Of a stretch of DNA of 64,000 nucleotides, positions 23,783 through 32,026 are shown piece after piece. The translations under genes were made by a program, and so were the position numbers. Numbering within the stretch: position 1 is the first letter of the stretch; each line of letters opens with the position of its first letter. A model generated the notes under the pieces. It was not told where the DNA came from and did no database searches. It worked only from the letters and a program-made list of their open reading frames with translations. The DNA is from a virus, in the IMG/VR virus record IMGVR_UViG_3300027754_000065, positions 1 to 64,000 of that record, one strand, 5' to 3'.

Positions 23783-24475
23783 TTACCATGCTCTACATGA
23801 CCAATATCTAGCTTTCCAACGTGGTCCAGGGTTTTCACAACGATGACGGGCTCTAAATGATTTTCTGCGTCCGGGTATATTCTTTTTAATACGCATGTTT
23901 TTGTCACCAAAGTTAACTTTGACAACATTACCCTTTGGACCCTTTACATAGACTTTAGACTTGGCTACATCACCCTGCATTGGTTTACCTAATGGAACTT
24001 CACGGCCCTGATATTTGGCCTCATCCATTTCATCTTCACCCATTTTAAATGATCCCGCACTAGAAGCATCCGACCCTGAACCTAGTACCATACCTTCTTG
24101 ATACATATCGTCATCATAGGCTTTTTGATCTGCCTGATCCGCATAATATGCTTCTGCATCATCGCTGTCTTGTGCGCGGTCCCATGCTTCTGCGTCATCT
24201 ACTGCATCATAGTAATCTTGATCACTATCATAACGATGTGGATTTGTAGATGGTCTGAAACGATTAGGAGCCTCACTTAATAGTTTTTTACTAGTAAGTA
24301 ATTTAAATGTTTCTTCATCGGCTTCAAGTACTATCCCGTCTTTTGTAAATCCGATTACTCCGGTTTCTATTACAAAGTCTTCGGATAATTCAATATCAAA
24401 ACTGTCATGAAGCTCAACATTGTCCTGCTCACTTAGTTCTTCTACAATGTTTAATAAATTTCTAAAGTCGCTCAT
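23783..24475 (-). CDS. Capsid-targeted-like protein with conserved Cys C-terminal module
   Basis: 230 aa. N-terminus MSDFRNLLNIVEELSE ends in L-S-E like T4 capsid-targeting peptides. The middle is acidic and Asp/Tyr/Ala-rich (DYYDAVDDAEAW, QDSDDAEAYYADQ), probably disordered. The last 60 residues, KVNFGDKNMRIKKNIPGRR then RHRCENPGPRWKARYWSC, form a basic module with two Cys that I recall at the C-terminus of several myophage proteins. TAATG-type junction with the HAD gene. Possible packaged DNA-binding protein. Confidence 0.65.
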   Translation of the reverse strand: MSDFRNLLNIVEELSEQDNVELHDSFDIELSEDFVIETGVIGFTKDGIVLEADEETFKLLTSKKLLSEAPNRFRPSTNPHRYDSDQDYYDAVDDAEAWDRAQDSDDAEAYYADQADQKAYDDDMYQEGMVLGSGSDASSAGSFKMGEDEMDEAKYQGREVPLGKPMQGDVAKSKVYVKGPKGNVVKVNFGDKNMRIKKNIPGRRKSFRARHRCENPGPRWKARYWSCRAW

Positions 24476-25101
24476 TATATTCTCCGCATGTTTTCGTTGG
24501 TTCTCTGATACTCTCCTGCTTTACCATCTAAACTCACACTCCAAGCGTAAAACTTAGTATCAGGGTATTCTTTTTTAAGTGTGACAAAACTATCTAAATT
24601 TGGAATAGAATCATCATACATAATCGCTTTGCTATAGTTACCGCTATCTAATAACTTTCTAATAATAATCTTTTTCTTTTCGTCAATCTTTATATTATCT
24701 TTATTATTTCCTGCACGGTAGACATGTACTTTATTCATATCTACCCCATATTTTCTAAATGTATCTAAAAACAATTCTTTATCATCAAAATCTGACCTAG
24801 CAGTTACCATAACAACTTTATTACCTGTAGCAATATCTTGTTTAAGTTGATCCATCATAGGAATAATTGGCTTAGCATTGTCAAAGAATTCTTTAGCATC
24901 AGTGAAATCTCCAAAATCAAACTTTTCACCGGGTTTCAATTTATAATGTGTAAACTCGTGGCTGTTTAGGCTACGAACTATTTTACCATCTTTGATAACA
25001 TGGACTTTAGTTTGGGTATGCACAAGAGTATCGTCAATATCAAATATTACTAATTTTGATACATCATCTACATATTCTTTTAATATTTCAATTATCTTCA
25101 T
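24475..25101 (-). CDS. HAD-superfamily phosphatase, capsid-targeting-like N-terminus
   Basis: 208 aa. HAD motif I LVIFDIDDTLVHT, motif II VVMVTARSDFDDK, Lys in KIDEKKK and motif III/IV MYDDSIPNLD. The HAD fold begins only after a leader MKIIEILKEY containing L-K-E. This layout resembles short polynucleotide or nucleotide phosphatases such as the T4 Pnkp phosphatase domain, but no kinase half is present. Substrate not deducible. Confidence 0.82.
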   Translation of the reverse strand: MKIIEILKEYVDDVSKLVIFDIDDTLVHTQTKVHVIKDGKIVRSLNSHEFTHYKLKPGEKFDFGDFTDAKEFFDNAKPIIPMMDQLKQDIATGNKVVMVTARSDFDDKELFLDTFRKYGVDMNKVHVYRAGNNKDNIKIDEKKKIIIRKLLDSGNYSKAIMYDDSIPNLDSFVTLKKEYPDTKFYAWSVSLDGKAGEYQRTNENMRRI

Positions 25102-25451
25102 TGGTCAGTCTCAGATGTATTATTTATATCTTGTTTATTGAGTTTCTGTTTACCTAAGATTAATTCTGTTGGTTTTTTATTAATTAGTGTATGTGCAATA
25201 TGATGTTCAGTATCCAATGCTGATTTTCGTAGTTGAGTTACTGTTTGAACTTTTTGATCTAACCTGATTAAATCATTATCTAATACACGAATTCTATCAA
25301 TTAAAGCCACTAGTGTAGCACTTGCTTCACTAAGAACCGGTTTAATTTCTTTAGTCGCCCATGACCAAACATAGTAAGTCATGCCACCTAATCCTACTGC
25401 TGCTACAATAGGAAATCCAAATCTATTAACCAAATCACTAATATTTTCCAT
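25098..25451 (-). CDS. Small membrane protein, holin-like (BhlA-type layout)
   Basis: 117 aa. One N-terminal membrane span (FGFPIVAAVGLGGMTYYVWSW) followed by an amphipathic coiled coil (ALIDRIRVLDNDLIRLDQKV). Same layout as the neighbour at 25453, so probably an ancient duplication. Resembles BhlA/UviB-type holins, but antiholin or other membrane roles are open. Confidence 0.6.
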   Translation of the reverse strand: MENISDLVNRFGFPIVAAVGLGGMTYYVWSWATKEIKPVLSEASATLVALIDRIRVLDNDLIRLDQKVQTVTQLRKSALDTEHHIAHTLINKKPTELILGKQKLNKQDINNTSETDQ

Positions 25452-25452
25452 A

Positions 25453-25731
25453 TTAGTCTCTCCTATGATCTACTCGTTCTGCTCTAGCAATGCGTTCGTA
25501 ATCAGGATCTAGTCCCAGTGATTGGCTAATCTTAACATCTAGTCTTTGTAATTCGTCAGTCATAGTATCAATTCTATCGTCCAATCCTTTAACAATAGCA
25601 TTCATACTGTTAACACTACTAGTAACTCCTGCTAGAATAAACTTAATAGTGAGGAAAACAAAATATCCCGAGGCGCAGGAAGCTGCAATAGGAAATCCTA
25701 ATTCGCTAATAAGTTGAAAGATATCGGGCAT
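25453..25731 (-). CDS. Small membrane protein, holin-like paralogue
   Basis: 92 aa. Membrane span LGFPIAASCASGYFVFLTIKFI, then a coiled coil with IVKGLDDRIDTMTDELQRLD parallel to the 25098 protein. The late-promoter motif ATAAATA ends 5 nt before its ATG, consistent with a late lysis or envelope function. Confidence 0.6.
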   Translation of the reverse strand: MPDIFQLISELGFPIAASCASGYFVFLTIKFILAGVTSSVNSMNAIVKGLDDRIDTMTDELQRLDVKISQSLGLDPDYERIARAERVDHRRD

Positions 25732-25736
25732 ACATA

Positions 25737-25743
25737 TATTTAT
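25737..25743 (-). promoter_or_regulatory. Late-promoter motif ATAAATA for the holin-like pair
   Basis: Minus-strand ATAAATA, 5 nt from ATG 25731. Confidence 0.6.
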
Positions 25744-25750
25744 TGATTAA

Positions 25751-25758
25751 TATAAATA
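25751..25758 (+). promoter_or_regulatory. Late promoter TATAAATA, divergent
   Basis: Plus-strand octamer 20 nt before ATG 25779, with a strong AAGGAGG ribosome site between. Confidence 0.6.
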
Positions 25759-25778
25759 ATATACAACAAGGAGGCTAT

Positions 25779-26324
25779 ATGGCAGAAGTTAAAAAAGAAT
25801 CAAGATCAGAACGTGAAGCACATATTAAAGATAAAGCAGGATGGGTAATTACCGTATTAGCAGCATTACTTGCTATCAATACTTATATTGCAGGTAATAA
25901 TTCTAGTAAGGTCCTAAACAATACCATTAAAGCCAATGACACTTGGGCTTTTTATCAAGCAAAAAGTATCAAACAGACACTTGCTGAAATGGCTAGAGAT
26001 GATGCAGAATACAAAAAACAATTTGACAAGGCTACCAAACTTCAAGCTAAGATAGATCGTTATGAAAGCGACCCTGAAAAGGGAGAGGGTAAAAAAGAGT
26101 TAATGGCTAAAGCTCGGGCATTAGAAGCCGAGCGTGATGAAATTCGTAAAAGAAGTCCTTGGCTAACTTTTGCAGGTTCTGCATTCCAAATAGCAATAGT
26201 ATTATTAACCGCTAGTATACTTGCAGTTAATATGATATTGTTTTGGGCCAGCATTGGTGTAGGAACTATTGCAGGAGTATTAATGACTCAGGGTATTTGG
26301 ATGTGGATACCTTTTATGTCTTAG
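25779..26324 (+). CDS. DUF4337-like membrane protein
   Basis: 181 aa from ATG 25779, chosen because AAGGAGG lies 7 nt upstream. N-terminal span (WVITVLAALLAINTYIAG), a soluble helical middle with NTIKANDTWAFYQAKSIKQTL (the hallmark block of DUF4337), and two C-terminal spans. The family is widespread in bacteria with no known function. Only plus-strand gene in a minus-strand region, so possibly acquired. Confidence 0.78.
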   Translation: MAEVKKESRSEREAHIKDKAGWVITVLAALLAINTYIAGNNSSKVLNNTIKANDTWAFYQAKSIKQTLAEMARDDAEYKKQFDKATKLQAKIDRYESDPEKGEGKKELMAKARALEAERDEIRKRSPWLTFAGSAFQIAIVLLTASILAVNMILFWASIGVGTIAGVLMTQGIWMWIPFMS

Positions 26325-26571
26325 TTTTTCGTTTTGGAAAATAATCTACATCGGGGATTGGTGTGCGGTCAAATTCAATAGGATCGCGGATCATTTCCCC
26401 GTATTTAATTACAATATATCCTAGCATTTTCTCATCAGCATCATCTTCAAATCCCAGCATCATATGATGCCCCCAAGTAATTTTAAACTTGGTTTTAATA
26501 ACACGGTCATTGGACAATTCTGAAAAATCGTTGTTTATATCGTAAAAGGTATAGTATATCATTTCTGCCAC
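26314..26571 (-). CDS. Hypothetical protein, 85 aa
   Basis: Not recognised. Alternating strands ([30 protein letters not shown]) and a Pro/Lys tail. The 3' end converges with the DUF4337 gene (11 nt overlap). ATG alternatives at residues 1 and 4. Confidence 0.5.
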   Translation of the reverse strand: MAEMIYYTFYDINNDFSELSNDRVIKTKFKITWGHHMMLGFEDDADEKMLGYIVIKYGEMIRDPIEFDRTPIPDVDYFPKRKTKT

Positions 26572-26765
26572 AGAATAAAGTTTATTTGATCAGATTGGTC
26601 TACAAAATGAAATTTATATAAGCCAGGTTTTTCACCTGATGGTGATACCATATGCCAGCCCCATTTGTCTTTGCAATTCGTTTTACACCATTCTAATAGT
26701 GGATTTAAAGAACCATATGGTACAGTAATATCGGTTCTGAATGCATATTCAGTAACGGTTATCAT
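26559..26765 (-). CDS. Hypothetical protein, 68 aa
   Basis: Not recognised. Contains [18 protein letters not shown]; mixed alpha/beta. Overlaps both neighbours by 4-13 nt, so it belongs to the ferredoxin operon. Confidence 0.55.
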   Translation of the reverse strand: MITVTEYAFRTDITVPYGSLNPLLEWCKTNCKDKWGWHMVSPSGEKPGLYKFHFVDQSDQINFILWQK

Positions 26766-27088
26766 TCTTCAAGTAAATTAATTTTATTAGGCTTGTCTTT
26801 CCATTCTTCTGCATCTGGTGGAGGATCTTTTCGTTTAGTAATGCTAGGCCATTTTTCTGCAAGTCTTGTATTAAGGTCGTACCAAAACTTTACATTTTCT
26901 AAATTCTTATCAGTATCCTCTACAATTGCGGAAACAGGGCACTCGGGTATGCATACGCCACAGTCAATACATTCATCAGGATTGATTACAAGAAAATTAG
27001 GACCTTCGTAAAAACAATCTACAGGACAAACAGTAACACAATCTGTATGTTTGCATTTGATACAATTTTCAGTTACAAGGTGAGTCAT
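26762..27088 (-). CDS. fdxA: FdxA-type 7Fe ferredoxin
   Basis: 108 aa. Cys pattern C9, C12, C17, C21-P, C25, then C40-x2-C43-x2-C46-x3-C50-P, as in Azotobacter-type FdI with one 3Fe-4S and one 4Fe-4S cluster. The C-terminal extension ([24 protein letters not shown]) is that of betaproteobacterial FdxA and is intact. Low-potential electron carrier; might feed phage radical SAM enzymes or other reductases (inference). Confidence 0.93.
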   Translation of the reverse strand: MTHLVTENCIKCKHTDCVTVCPVDCFYEGPNFLVINPDECIDCGVCIPECPVSAIVEDTDKNLENVKFWYDLNTRLAEKWPSITKRKDPPPDAEEWKDKPNKINLLEE

Positions 27089-27312
27089 TTAATATATCCC
27101 AACATTTCAATATGATATTTGGCTGTTTCGTCACTTAAATTTTTTAAAAAGGTATCATTTAACTTAAACTTTTTACAAAAGGATTCTGCGAAACCAATAC
27201 CCTTAAGTTTTTCAAAAACAAACTCTTTGCAAAATAGATCGTATTGCTTTTTACTTATCTGTTTACTATTGTTGCTAGTTAATTGTTCTAGACCTGCGGC
27301 GATGAAATTCAT
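27085..27312 (-). CDS. Hypothetical protein, 75 aa
   Basis: Starts [10 protein letters not shown] at ATG 27312, just after the upstream stop; a longer frame to 27429 lies inside the neighbour. Lys/Phe-rich helices ([16 protein letters not shown]). ATGA overlap with fdxA. Function unknown. Confidence 0.55.
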   Translation of the reverse strand: MNFIAAGLEQLTSNNSKQISKKQYDLFCKEFVFEKLKGIGFAESFCKKFKLNDTFLKNLSDETAKYHIEMLGYIK

Positions 27313-27313
27313 T

Positions 27314-27850
27314 TTAATCCCACAAGTTTCTATAGTATTTTGCAAATAAGTCGATACCTTCTTGTATTCGTTTATTATGTAATTCCAAACCCTCATGATC
27401 AAACCAATGCTCGTCGGGATTTTTATCAACCATCTGAAAAGTAGTTTCCATCTTTCCTGTTACTGGGTTAAGCATTTTTGTACCACTTTTTTCCCATTTA
27501 AACTCTACCTTACCATGATGGTATTTAGATTCATAATCTTCTATCGCAAGTTGCTGAAAACTCCAAATCATTTTATCAAGAACGGTATCCCATTCTAGAA
27601 TTTTTTTGTTAAACATTTCAGCGTAATCTTCCCTGTAAAAGTCAAAGCATTCTTGGGAATTATAATCTTCACCACCGACTTCAGCAAATTCGTGGGGTAC
27701 TCCGTGTTTTGTGGCTTTTAATTGTAATAGCATTGGGAGTATAATTAAAGCAAGGGTATGATCCATGCTATAAGTATCAAACTGCTCAATCTTTATGTCT
27801 ATTTTTCGGTTATTGCCTTTTTTGGGATATTTGCCGATATTAATTTTCAT
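27314..27850 (-). CDS. Conserved phage hypothetical protein
   Basis: 178 aa, acidic, His/Trp-rich. Blocks such as FYREDYAEMFNKKILEWD, DKMIWSFQQLA and EEGIDLFAKYYRNLW-like C-terminus match a family I recall in large T4-like phages. No catalytic motif identified. Confidence 0.65.
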   Translation of the reverse strand: MKINIGKYPKKGNNRKIDIKIEQFDTYSMDHTLALIILPMLLQLKATKHGVPHEFAEVGGEDYNSQECFDFYREDYAEMFNKKILEWDTVLDKMIWSFQQLAIEDYESKYHHGKVEFKWEKSGTKMLNPVTGKMETTFQMVDKNPDEHWFDHEGLELHNKRIQEGIDLFAKYYRNLWD

Positions 27851-28185
27851 TATGGTTTTGTAACCTTTCCTTCGATAAACATTAACACAGATGAATCATG
27901 TTCTACTATGGCAAGTTGAATTTGATTTTGTTTAAATATCTTTTTAGCTAATTCTTCAATTGATTTACCTTGGCAGACAAATGTATCTGTACCTTTTTCA
28001 AAAACATAAATCATGTTATTATGAATTTCGGTAATTAGTTTAGGAACATTTTCTGTTTTTGTGTTTTTATCTTTGAGTATACCGTGTTCAATTAATTCTT
28101 TTTTGATTCGGTGTTTCGTCCATGATGAACCGATAATAAAACCTAAGGCAAAAATATATATTATAAAAAAATAATCGTCTGACAT
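27850..28185 (-). CDS. Membrane-anchored small protein, 111 aa
   Basis: One N-terminal span (FFIIYIFALGFIIGSSW), then a soluble domain (KLITEIHNNMIYVFEKGTDTFVCQGKSIEELAKKIF). The soluble part has the strand-helix feel of small phage accessory proteins. Function unknown. Confidence 0.6.
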   Translation of the reverse strand: MSDDYFFIIYIFALGFIIGSSWTKHRIKKELIEHGILKDKNTKTENVPKLITEIHNNMIYVFEKGTDTFVCQGKSIEELAKKIFKQNQIQLAIVEHDSSVLMFIEGKVTKP

Positions 28186-28189
28186 GATA

Positions 28190-28468
28190 TTATTTAGTAA
28201 GTGTGATATTAGACCAAGTTTTTAGTTTTTCAAATTTGGCTAGTTTGGCCTTTTCTATATTATGTTGGCTAACCACACCATTCATTTCTAATAGGGTAAT
28301 CATTGCTACCAAATCACCTAATTCTTCTTCTAAGTGTTCTTTGTTAGTTTTAGGCTTACCTGGTTTGTGGTTATCTAAACCAAACCTAAAACATTTGCTG
28401 ATAGCCTGTGTAACTTCAGCACATTCTTCTTGCATAATCAAGAGGATTTCGTTAACATTAGTATCCAT
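28190..28468 (-). CDS. MazG-like NTP pyrophosphohydrolase
   Basis: 92 aa. The two halves of the metal site are visible: EECAEVTQAISK (E-E-x-x-E) and HLEEELGDLVAM (E-x-x-D), the all-alpha NTP-PPase signature. These hydrolyse (d)NTPs to NMPs; phage MazG-like enzymes may clean nucleotide pools, particularly of modified or non-canonical nucleotides. Confidence 0.88.
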   Translation of the reverse strand: MDTNVNEILLIMQEECAEVTQAISKCFRFGLDNHKPGKPKTNKEHLEEELGDLVAMITLLEMNGVVSQHNIEKAKLAKFEKLKTWSNITLTK

Positions 28469-28478
28469 AATTTATTCT

Positions 28479-29255
28479 TTAAATATCCAAATCATATAAT
28501 TGAAAATCGTATGTGCTAGCCTCATAGCCAACATAACCACGAGGATTGCAAACTACTCTAGTAGAACCAATGCGGTATTCAAAAAAGTCATGGACATGAC
28601 CATGACACCAAACCTTAATCTGTGGATGATCCAATATAAATTCACTTAGGTCACTTGCATAAGCACCGCTCATATGATGATTATGACTATATCTTTCATG
28701 GATACTTTGATATGATGGGGCATGATGAGTAATAACTACTACATCACGATCCTGATATTCAGCCAATGTATTTTTAAAATAGTCTATAGTGTTTTTATGT
28801 AATTTGTAGGTATAATCAGGTGTTAATTTATGGTATAAATTTTTGTCGGCATAATAGTTTTGTATCGCCCTATAATCATTCATTCCGTCCTTAACTGTCA
28901 TCTCAGTAACAGGATCATTCTGATTAAGGTCAGTCCACATAGTAGCGCCCATGAACACTATATTGTTATAGTCTACAGTTTCATTTTCTAATAGTGTTAC
29001 ATTGCTGGGCAATATTGCTTTAAAGTCTTCGTGGGTTTTATCTAGTCTGTGATGATAAGATTCATGGTTACCACTAACCATAAACACTTGTGCATATTTG
29101 GCACATTCTTTCTCAAAGAAATCAGTAACAAATGATTTTCTTTTTTTAAAGGTACGGTATTCGCAAATATCACCAGCAAGGATCAATACATCACCACCAA
29201 GCAATTCTAATGGACCAAATTCTAAATGTAGGTCACTTGCTAGTTCTATTTTCAT
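28479..29255 (-). CDS. Calcineurin-like metallophosphoesterase
   Basis: 258 aa. All five metal blocks present: D8-x-H10 (SDLHLEFG), D29 (LAGDI), GNHE (62-65), THHAP, and GHVH near 220. Length suits a single-domain cytosolic enzyme. A degenerate relative lies at 34005. Substrate unknown: nucleic acid, cyclic nucleotide or phosphoprotein. Confidence 0.9.
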   Translation of the reverse strand: MKIELASDLHLEFGPLELLGGDVLILAGDICEYRTFKKRKSFVTDFFEKECAKYAQVFMVSGNHESYHHRLDKTHEDFKAILPSNVTLLENETVDYNNIVFMGATMWTDLNQNDPVTEMTVKDGMNDYRAIQNYYADKNLYHKLTPDYTYKLHKNTIDYFKNTLAEYQDRDVVVITHHAPSYQSIHERYSHNHHMSGAYASDLSEFILDHPQIKVWCHGHVHDFFEYRIGSTRVVCNPRGYVGYEASTYDFQLYDLDI

Positions 29256-29436
29256 TTTTATTCAACCTTAATTTTCTGCATTCATTCCTCATTTCAGGGG
29301 TGAAATCAATGCTTATCTCAGCTAAGTCACAGATATATACTTTTTCATGCACTGATGATACCAAGAATTGCGAAATACAATATCCCAGTGCTAAAGACAC
29401 TCCTATAATAACTAACTGTTTAAGTAATGCTTTCAT
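29233..29436 (-). CDS. Small membrane protein, 67 aa
   Basis: Single span (LVIIGVSLALGYCISQFLV) with a charged C-terminal tail (RNECRKLRLNKNENRTSK). Overlaps the phosphoesterase start by 23 nt. Function unknown. Confidence 0.5.
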   Translation of the reverse strand: MKALLKQLVIIGVSLALGYCISQFLVSSVHEKVYICDLAEISIDFTPEMRNECRKLRLNKNENRTSK

Positions 29437-29753
29437 TATAGTTTAATGTGTTTACAATTGCCTCTGAAGTTAAATCCTTGGCATGTGCAAGTTTTAGCAT
29501 CAGGGTCAACATAGTACTTATCACCCTTGCTACCAACAACTTCAATTAGGCTACTTTTAATAACCTTAAAAGGGTTTGTTTTAAGAGCAATAAATTTACG
29601 CCCACGCTTGTCAATGCGTAGCGGGTTTTGAAAATAAAAAGGAGTTGTCTCACCTTGCTTGATGTAAGCAACAGCCTTATCACCGTCAAACAGATAAGTA
29701 TGATTGGGATGGACACTACCATCCCAAACTGTCAATTCCTGCATTGCTAGCAT
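29436..29753 (-). CDS. SWIM-like zinc-finger protein
   Basis: 105 aa. C-terminal [14 protein letters not shown] is a C-x-C-x(n)-C-x-H SWIM-type zinc motif. The upstream part ([15 protein letters not shown]) is the usual strand pair before it. SWIM domains bind DNA or protein. A second ATG at residue 4 is possible. TAATG overlap with the previous gene. Confidence 0.72.
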   Translation of the reverse strand: MLAMQELTVWDGSVHPNHTYLFDGDKAVAYIKQGETTPFYFQNPLRIDKRGRKFIALKTNPFKVIKSSLIEVVGSKGDKYYVDPDAKTCTCQGFNFRGNCKHIKL

Positions 29754-30199
29754 TATGCCGCTTCCTTGACAAGGACCTCGCTTAACAATTCAAACCCATT
29801 ACCTTGGTCAACATACCATTGACCGTCTTTACGAAGAATATATTCATATTCCTCTGTTTGGTGATTAGCGGCATAGTCTTCAAAATTATCAAAGTACTTG
29901 GCCTGAGTATCGTTCTCATCACGGTCACGACCATAGAAGGTACACATGTCACGATACAGGTTAGCATACTCATCCTGTGTCATTTTTGCTTCAAACATAC
30001 TGAAGGGGTGCTTTATACCAATTTGAGTACGCAAGGTAGACAAGTCACCGAGATCGATCAGGTCACGCAACTTGAACGGGTCGCTGTAATTCTCCAACAG
30101 AATCGTACCGTTGTGACTCAGGTAACCATCCCAGTGACAATAGACCTGACCAACGGTGTCATCAGCAAATTCTAGAGCGATTGTAGAGCGAGTAGCCAT
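29753..30199 (-). CDS. Conserved phage protein, 148 aa
   Basis: Opens [31 protein letters not shown], a start widely seen in phage hypothetical proteins. Acidic with a C-terminal [20 protein letters not shown]. Expressed from the sigma70 promoter at 30233-30261. Function unknown. Confidence 0.7.
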   Translation of the reverse strand: MATRSTIALEFADDTVGQVYCHWDGYLSHNGTILLENYSDPFKLRDLIDLGDLSTLRTQIGIKHPFSMFEAKMTQDEYANLYRDMCTFYGRDRDENDTQAKYFDNFEDYAANHQTEEYEYILRKDGQWYVDQGNGFELLSEVLVKEAA

Positions 30200-30215
30200 T
30201 TCCTAGTCCTTTAAT

Positions 30216-30238
30216 TAACTGTCTAAGATTCTATTATA
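30216..30238. repeat. 23-nt promoter-leader repeat, copy 1 of 3
   Basis: Identical to 30791-30813 and 43946-43968. Spans the -10 box and the start of the leader (minus strand: TATAATAGAATCTTAGACAG...). Confidence 0.95.
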
Positions 30239-30261
30239 CGCCCAAACTCATTTATTGTCAA
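30233..30261 (-). promoter_or_regulatory. Perfect-consensus sigma70 promoter
   Basis: TTGACA (30261-30256), 17 bp, TATAAT (30238-30233), with the shared TTGACAATAAATG extension; drives the 29753 gene. Confidence 0.92.
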
Positions 30262-30491
30262 ACTTTCTCCAAGTTTTGGGCCAAGGATTTGATCCGTTCT
30301 TCGTATTCAAGACGGGAAAGGATAATAGTGTATACCATATACAACAGTCCACCAATTAACCCAAATTCAATTAGGGTGATAACGGTTTCCTTAGAGATAT
30401 ATGTTGTAACCAAGTTCAGCAATAAGGCAACGGTAAGGCTTGTCGCCAAAATTCCAACCAATTGCAAAAAAGCTTTAAGTTTAAGTGACAT
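30258..30491 (-). CDS. Small membrane protein, 77 aa
   Basis: Two hydrophobic spans (LVGILATSLTVALLLNLV and LIEFGLIGGLLYMVYTIIL) and a charged helical tail. Its last codons overlap the -35 of the next promoter. Ribosome site AAAGGAAATTACT. Function unknown. Confidence 0.6.
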   Translation of the reverse strand: MSLKLKAFLQLVGILATSLTVALLLNLVTTYISKETVITLIEFGLIGGLLYMVYTIILSRLEYEERIKSLAQNLEKV

Positions 30492-30516
30492 AGTAATTTC
30501 CTTTTAAGTTAAGACC

Positions 30517-30774
30517 TTAAATAAGGTCGATTTGAATTTGCTTACCACGGATTGTAGTACCAAGCCCTACAATGGTTTTCATATATTTGCGCTCAGAAAC
30601 CAACATCTCAAGGGCTTCATAACACAATGAGCGGGCGTTGGTCGTAGCAAACATTTCAGACATTTGCTTTACCGTCATGTAAAGTCCAACGTCATTTTCA
30701 GAGCCATCGCCCTTGAAAATCACACGGAATTTTTGAGAGTTTTTCAGACCGTTGATGATAGTTGGTGTACGCAT
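30517..30774 (-). CDS. Small phage protein, 85 aa
   Basis: Basic N-terminus (MRTPTIINGLKNSQKFRVIF), a helix TVKQMSEMFATTNARSLCYEALEML and a final strand pair. Behind the promoter at 30808-30836, transcribed with the 30258 gene. Function unknown. Confidence 0.6.
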   Translation of the reverse strand: MRTPTIINGLKNSQKFRVIFKGDGSENDVGLYMTVKQMSEMFATTNARSLCYEALEMLVSERKYMKTIVGLGTTIRGKQIQIDLI

Positions 30775-30790
30775 TTTGAACTCCGTTGTT

Positions 30791-30813
30791 TAACTGTCTA
30801 AGATTCTATTATA
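30791..30813. repeat. 23-nt promoter-leader repeat, copy 2 of 3
   Basis: Identical to copy 1 (30216-30238) and copy 3 (43946-43968). Confidence 0.95.
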
Positions 30814-30836
30814 CAGGGAACCTGATTTATTGTCAA
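30808..30836 (-). promoter_or_regulatory. Perfect-consensus sigma70 promoter
   Basis: TTGACA (30836-30831), 17 bp, TATAAT (30813-30808), with TTGACAATAAATC. Confidence 0.92.
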
Positions 30837-30854
30837 CCTTTGGTAATGTTGTTT

Positions 30855-31055
30855 TTACGCAACAACTTCCACTTTATCCATACAAATTGCCTGCAACATA
30901 CAATAAGCATCGTAGTACTCGGTATCCGTCAAATCAATGGACCGTTGTCTAGGTGTTCCAAACCCAACTTCCAGTTGATAGTGATAGTCGGCCATTCTCC
31001 AAAGAATGGCTGAGTCACCGTTTTCAATGTAACCTTTAGCAATAAACTGTGTCAT
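30855..31055 (-). CDS. Small phage protein, 66 aa
   Basis: Start at ATG 31055 because the longer frame crosses the promoter at 31086-31114. Strand-rich (FIAKGYIENGDSAILWR) with a C-terminal helix (YYDAYCMLQAICM). Function unknown. Confidence 0.6.
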   Translation of the reverse strand: MTQFIAKGYIENGDSAILWRMADYHYQLEVGFGTPRQRSIDLTDTEYYDAYCMLQAICMDKVEVVA

Positions 31056-31085
31056 TTTGTGACCTTTTGTTGATTCAATACAAGT

Positions 31086-31114
31086 ATTATAGATCCAAAA
31101 CCATTTATTGTCAA
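31086..31114 (-). promoter_or_regulatory. Perfect-consensus sigma70 promoter
   Basis: TTGACA (31114-31109), 17 bp, TATAAT (31091-31086); overlaps the stop of the 31111 gene. Confidence 0.92.
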
Positions 31115-31320
31115 GCGACAAAATCGAAGGCGAATTCTTCACCACACTTGCTGATGCGGACCTTGTTGACTCCGCCGAAGTTGTCACAAAGTGTGTGAAA
31201 AATACAACGGGCTGTGTCTTCGGCACAATTTACGAACAGTGTGCCATAACTGAAATCTACTTGCTCTCCTGAGCCCAGCAATGGTTTGATCGTGTTGACA
31301 ACAATTGATTCAAATTCCAT
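31111..31320 (-). CDS. Small phage protein, 69 aa
   Basis: Start at ATG 31320 with CGGAG upstream. The first in-frame ATG (31353) lies in the -10 box. Contains VNCAEDTARCIFHTLCDNFGG. Alpha/beta, function unknown. Confidence 0.6.
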   Translation of the reverse strand: MEFESIVVNTIKPLLGSGEQVDFSYGTLFVNCAEDTARCIFHTLCDNFGGVNKVRISKCGEEFAFDFVA

Positions 31321-31351
31321 TTGTTTCTCCGTTTTCTTAGCGTATAATTTC

Positions 31352-31380
31352 ATTATACATCACTGCCCATTTATTGTCAA
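31352..31380 (-). promoter_or_regulatory. Perfect-consensus sigma70 promoter
   Basis: TTGACA (31380-31375), 17 bp, TATAAT (31357-31352), with TTGACAATAAATGG. Confidence 0.92.
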
Positions 31381-31382
31381 AT

Positions 31383-31973
31383 TTACGGCCGCTTGTCAAT
31401 GATACGGTCGGCTAGTCCATACTCAACCGCTTCTTCACCGGACATGAATCGGTCTCGTTCCATATCCCTAGTCAACTCCTCAAAAGTCTTTCCCTTTGAA
31501 TTGTGTTTAACATAGATGTTGGTAAGATTACGCTTCATTTCAAGGATTTCTTTTACTTGAATTTCCATATCAGTAGCCTGACCACGTGCACCACCGCTTG
31601 GTTGATGAATCATATGGCGAGCATTAGGTAAAATCAACCGTTTATTTTTAGCACCTGCTTGTGCTAACAAACTACCCATACTACATGCCTGTCCCATAAC
31701 AATGGTTGAAACATCAGGTGTAATAAATTGAATAGTATCATAGATAGCCATACCTGCGGTAACTGATCCACCCGGTGAGTTAATGTAAAGATTAATATCC
31801 TTATTGCTATCTTCACTTTCAAGGTAAAGTAATTGAGCAACAATCAGATTTGCCATTTGGTCATGAACTTCCCCTTCTAGGAGAATTACACGGTCACGCA
31901 ACAGCCGACTATAGATATCATAACTGCGTTCGCCGCGGGATGTTTGCTCAAGTACAATTGGGACTAAACTCAT
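31383..31973 (-). CDS. clpP: ClpP protease subunit
   Basis: 196 aa. Catalytic Ser98 (GQACSMGS), His123 (HMIHQP) and Asp170 (TRDMERDRF). The oxyanion GGSV (69-72) and the family signature around [11 protein letters not shown] are intact. No propeptide is evident. Forms the double-heptamer chamber fed by ClpX. Its own sigma70 promoter places it among early genes. With ClpX and ClpS nearby the phage could assemble a complete phage-encoded proteolytic machine or mix with host subunits. Confidence 0.95.
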   Translation of the reverse strand: MSLVPIVLEQTSRGERSYDIYSRLLRDRVILLEGEVHDQMANLIVAQLLYLESEDSNKDINLYINSPGGSVTAGMAIYDTIQFITPDVSTIVMGQACSMGSLLAQAGAKNKRLILPNARHMIHQPSGGARGQATDMEIQVKEILEMKRNLTNIYVKHNSKGKTFEELTRDMERDRFMSGEEAVEYGLADRIIDKRP

Positions 31974-31998
31974 AAAATTCCTTTGTAAAATAATAACT

Positions 31999-32026
31999 AT
32001 TATACAGGAATTTTATTCTTTGTCAA
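31999..32026 (-). promoter_or_regulatory. Sigma70 promoter for clpP
   Basis: TTGACA (32026-32021), 16 bp, TATAAT (32004-31999). Overlaps the end of the 32023 gene. Confidence 0.85.
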
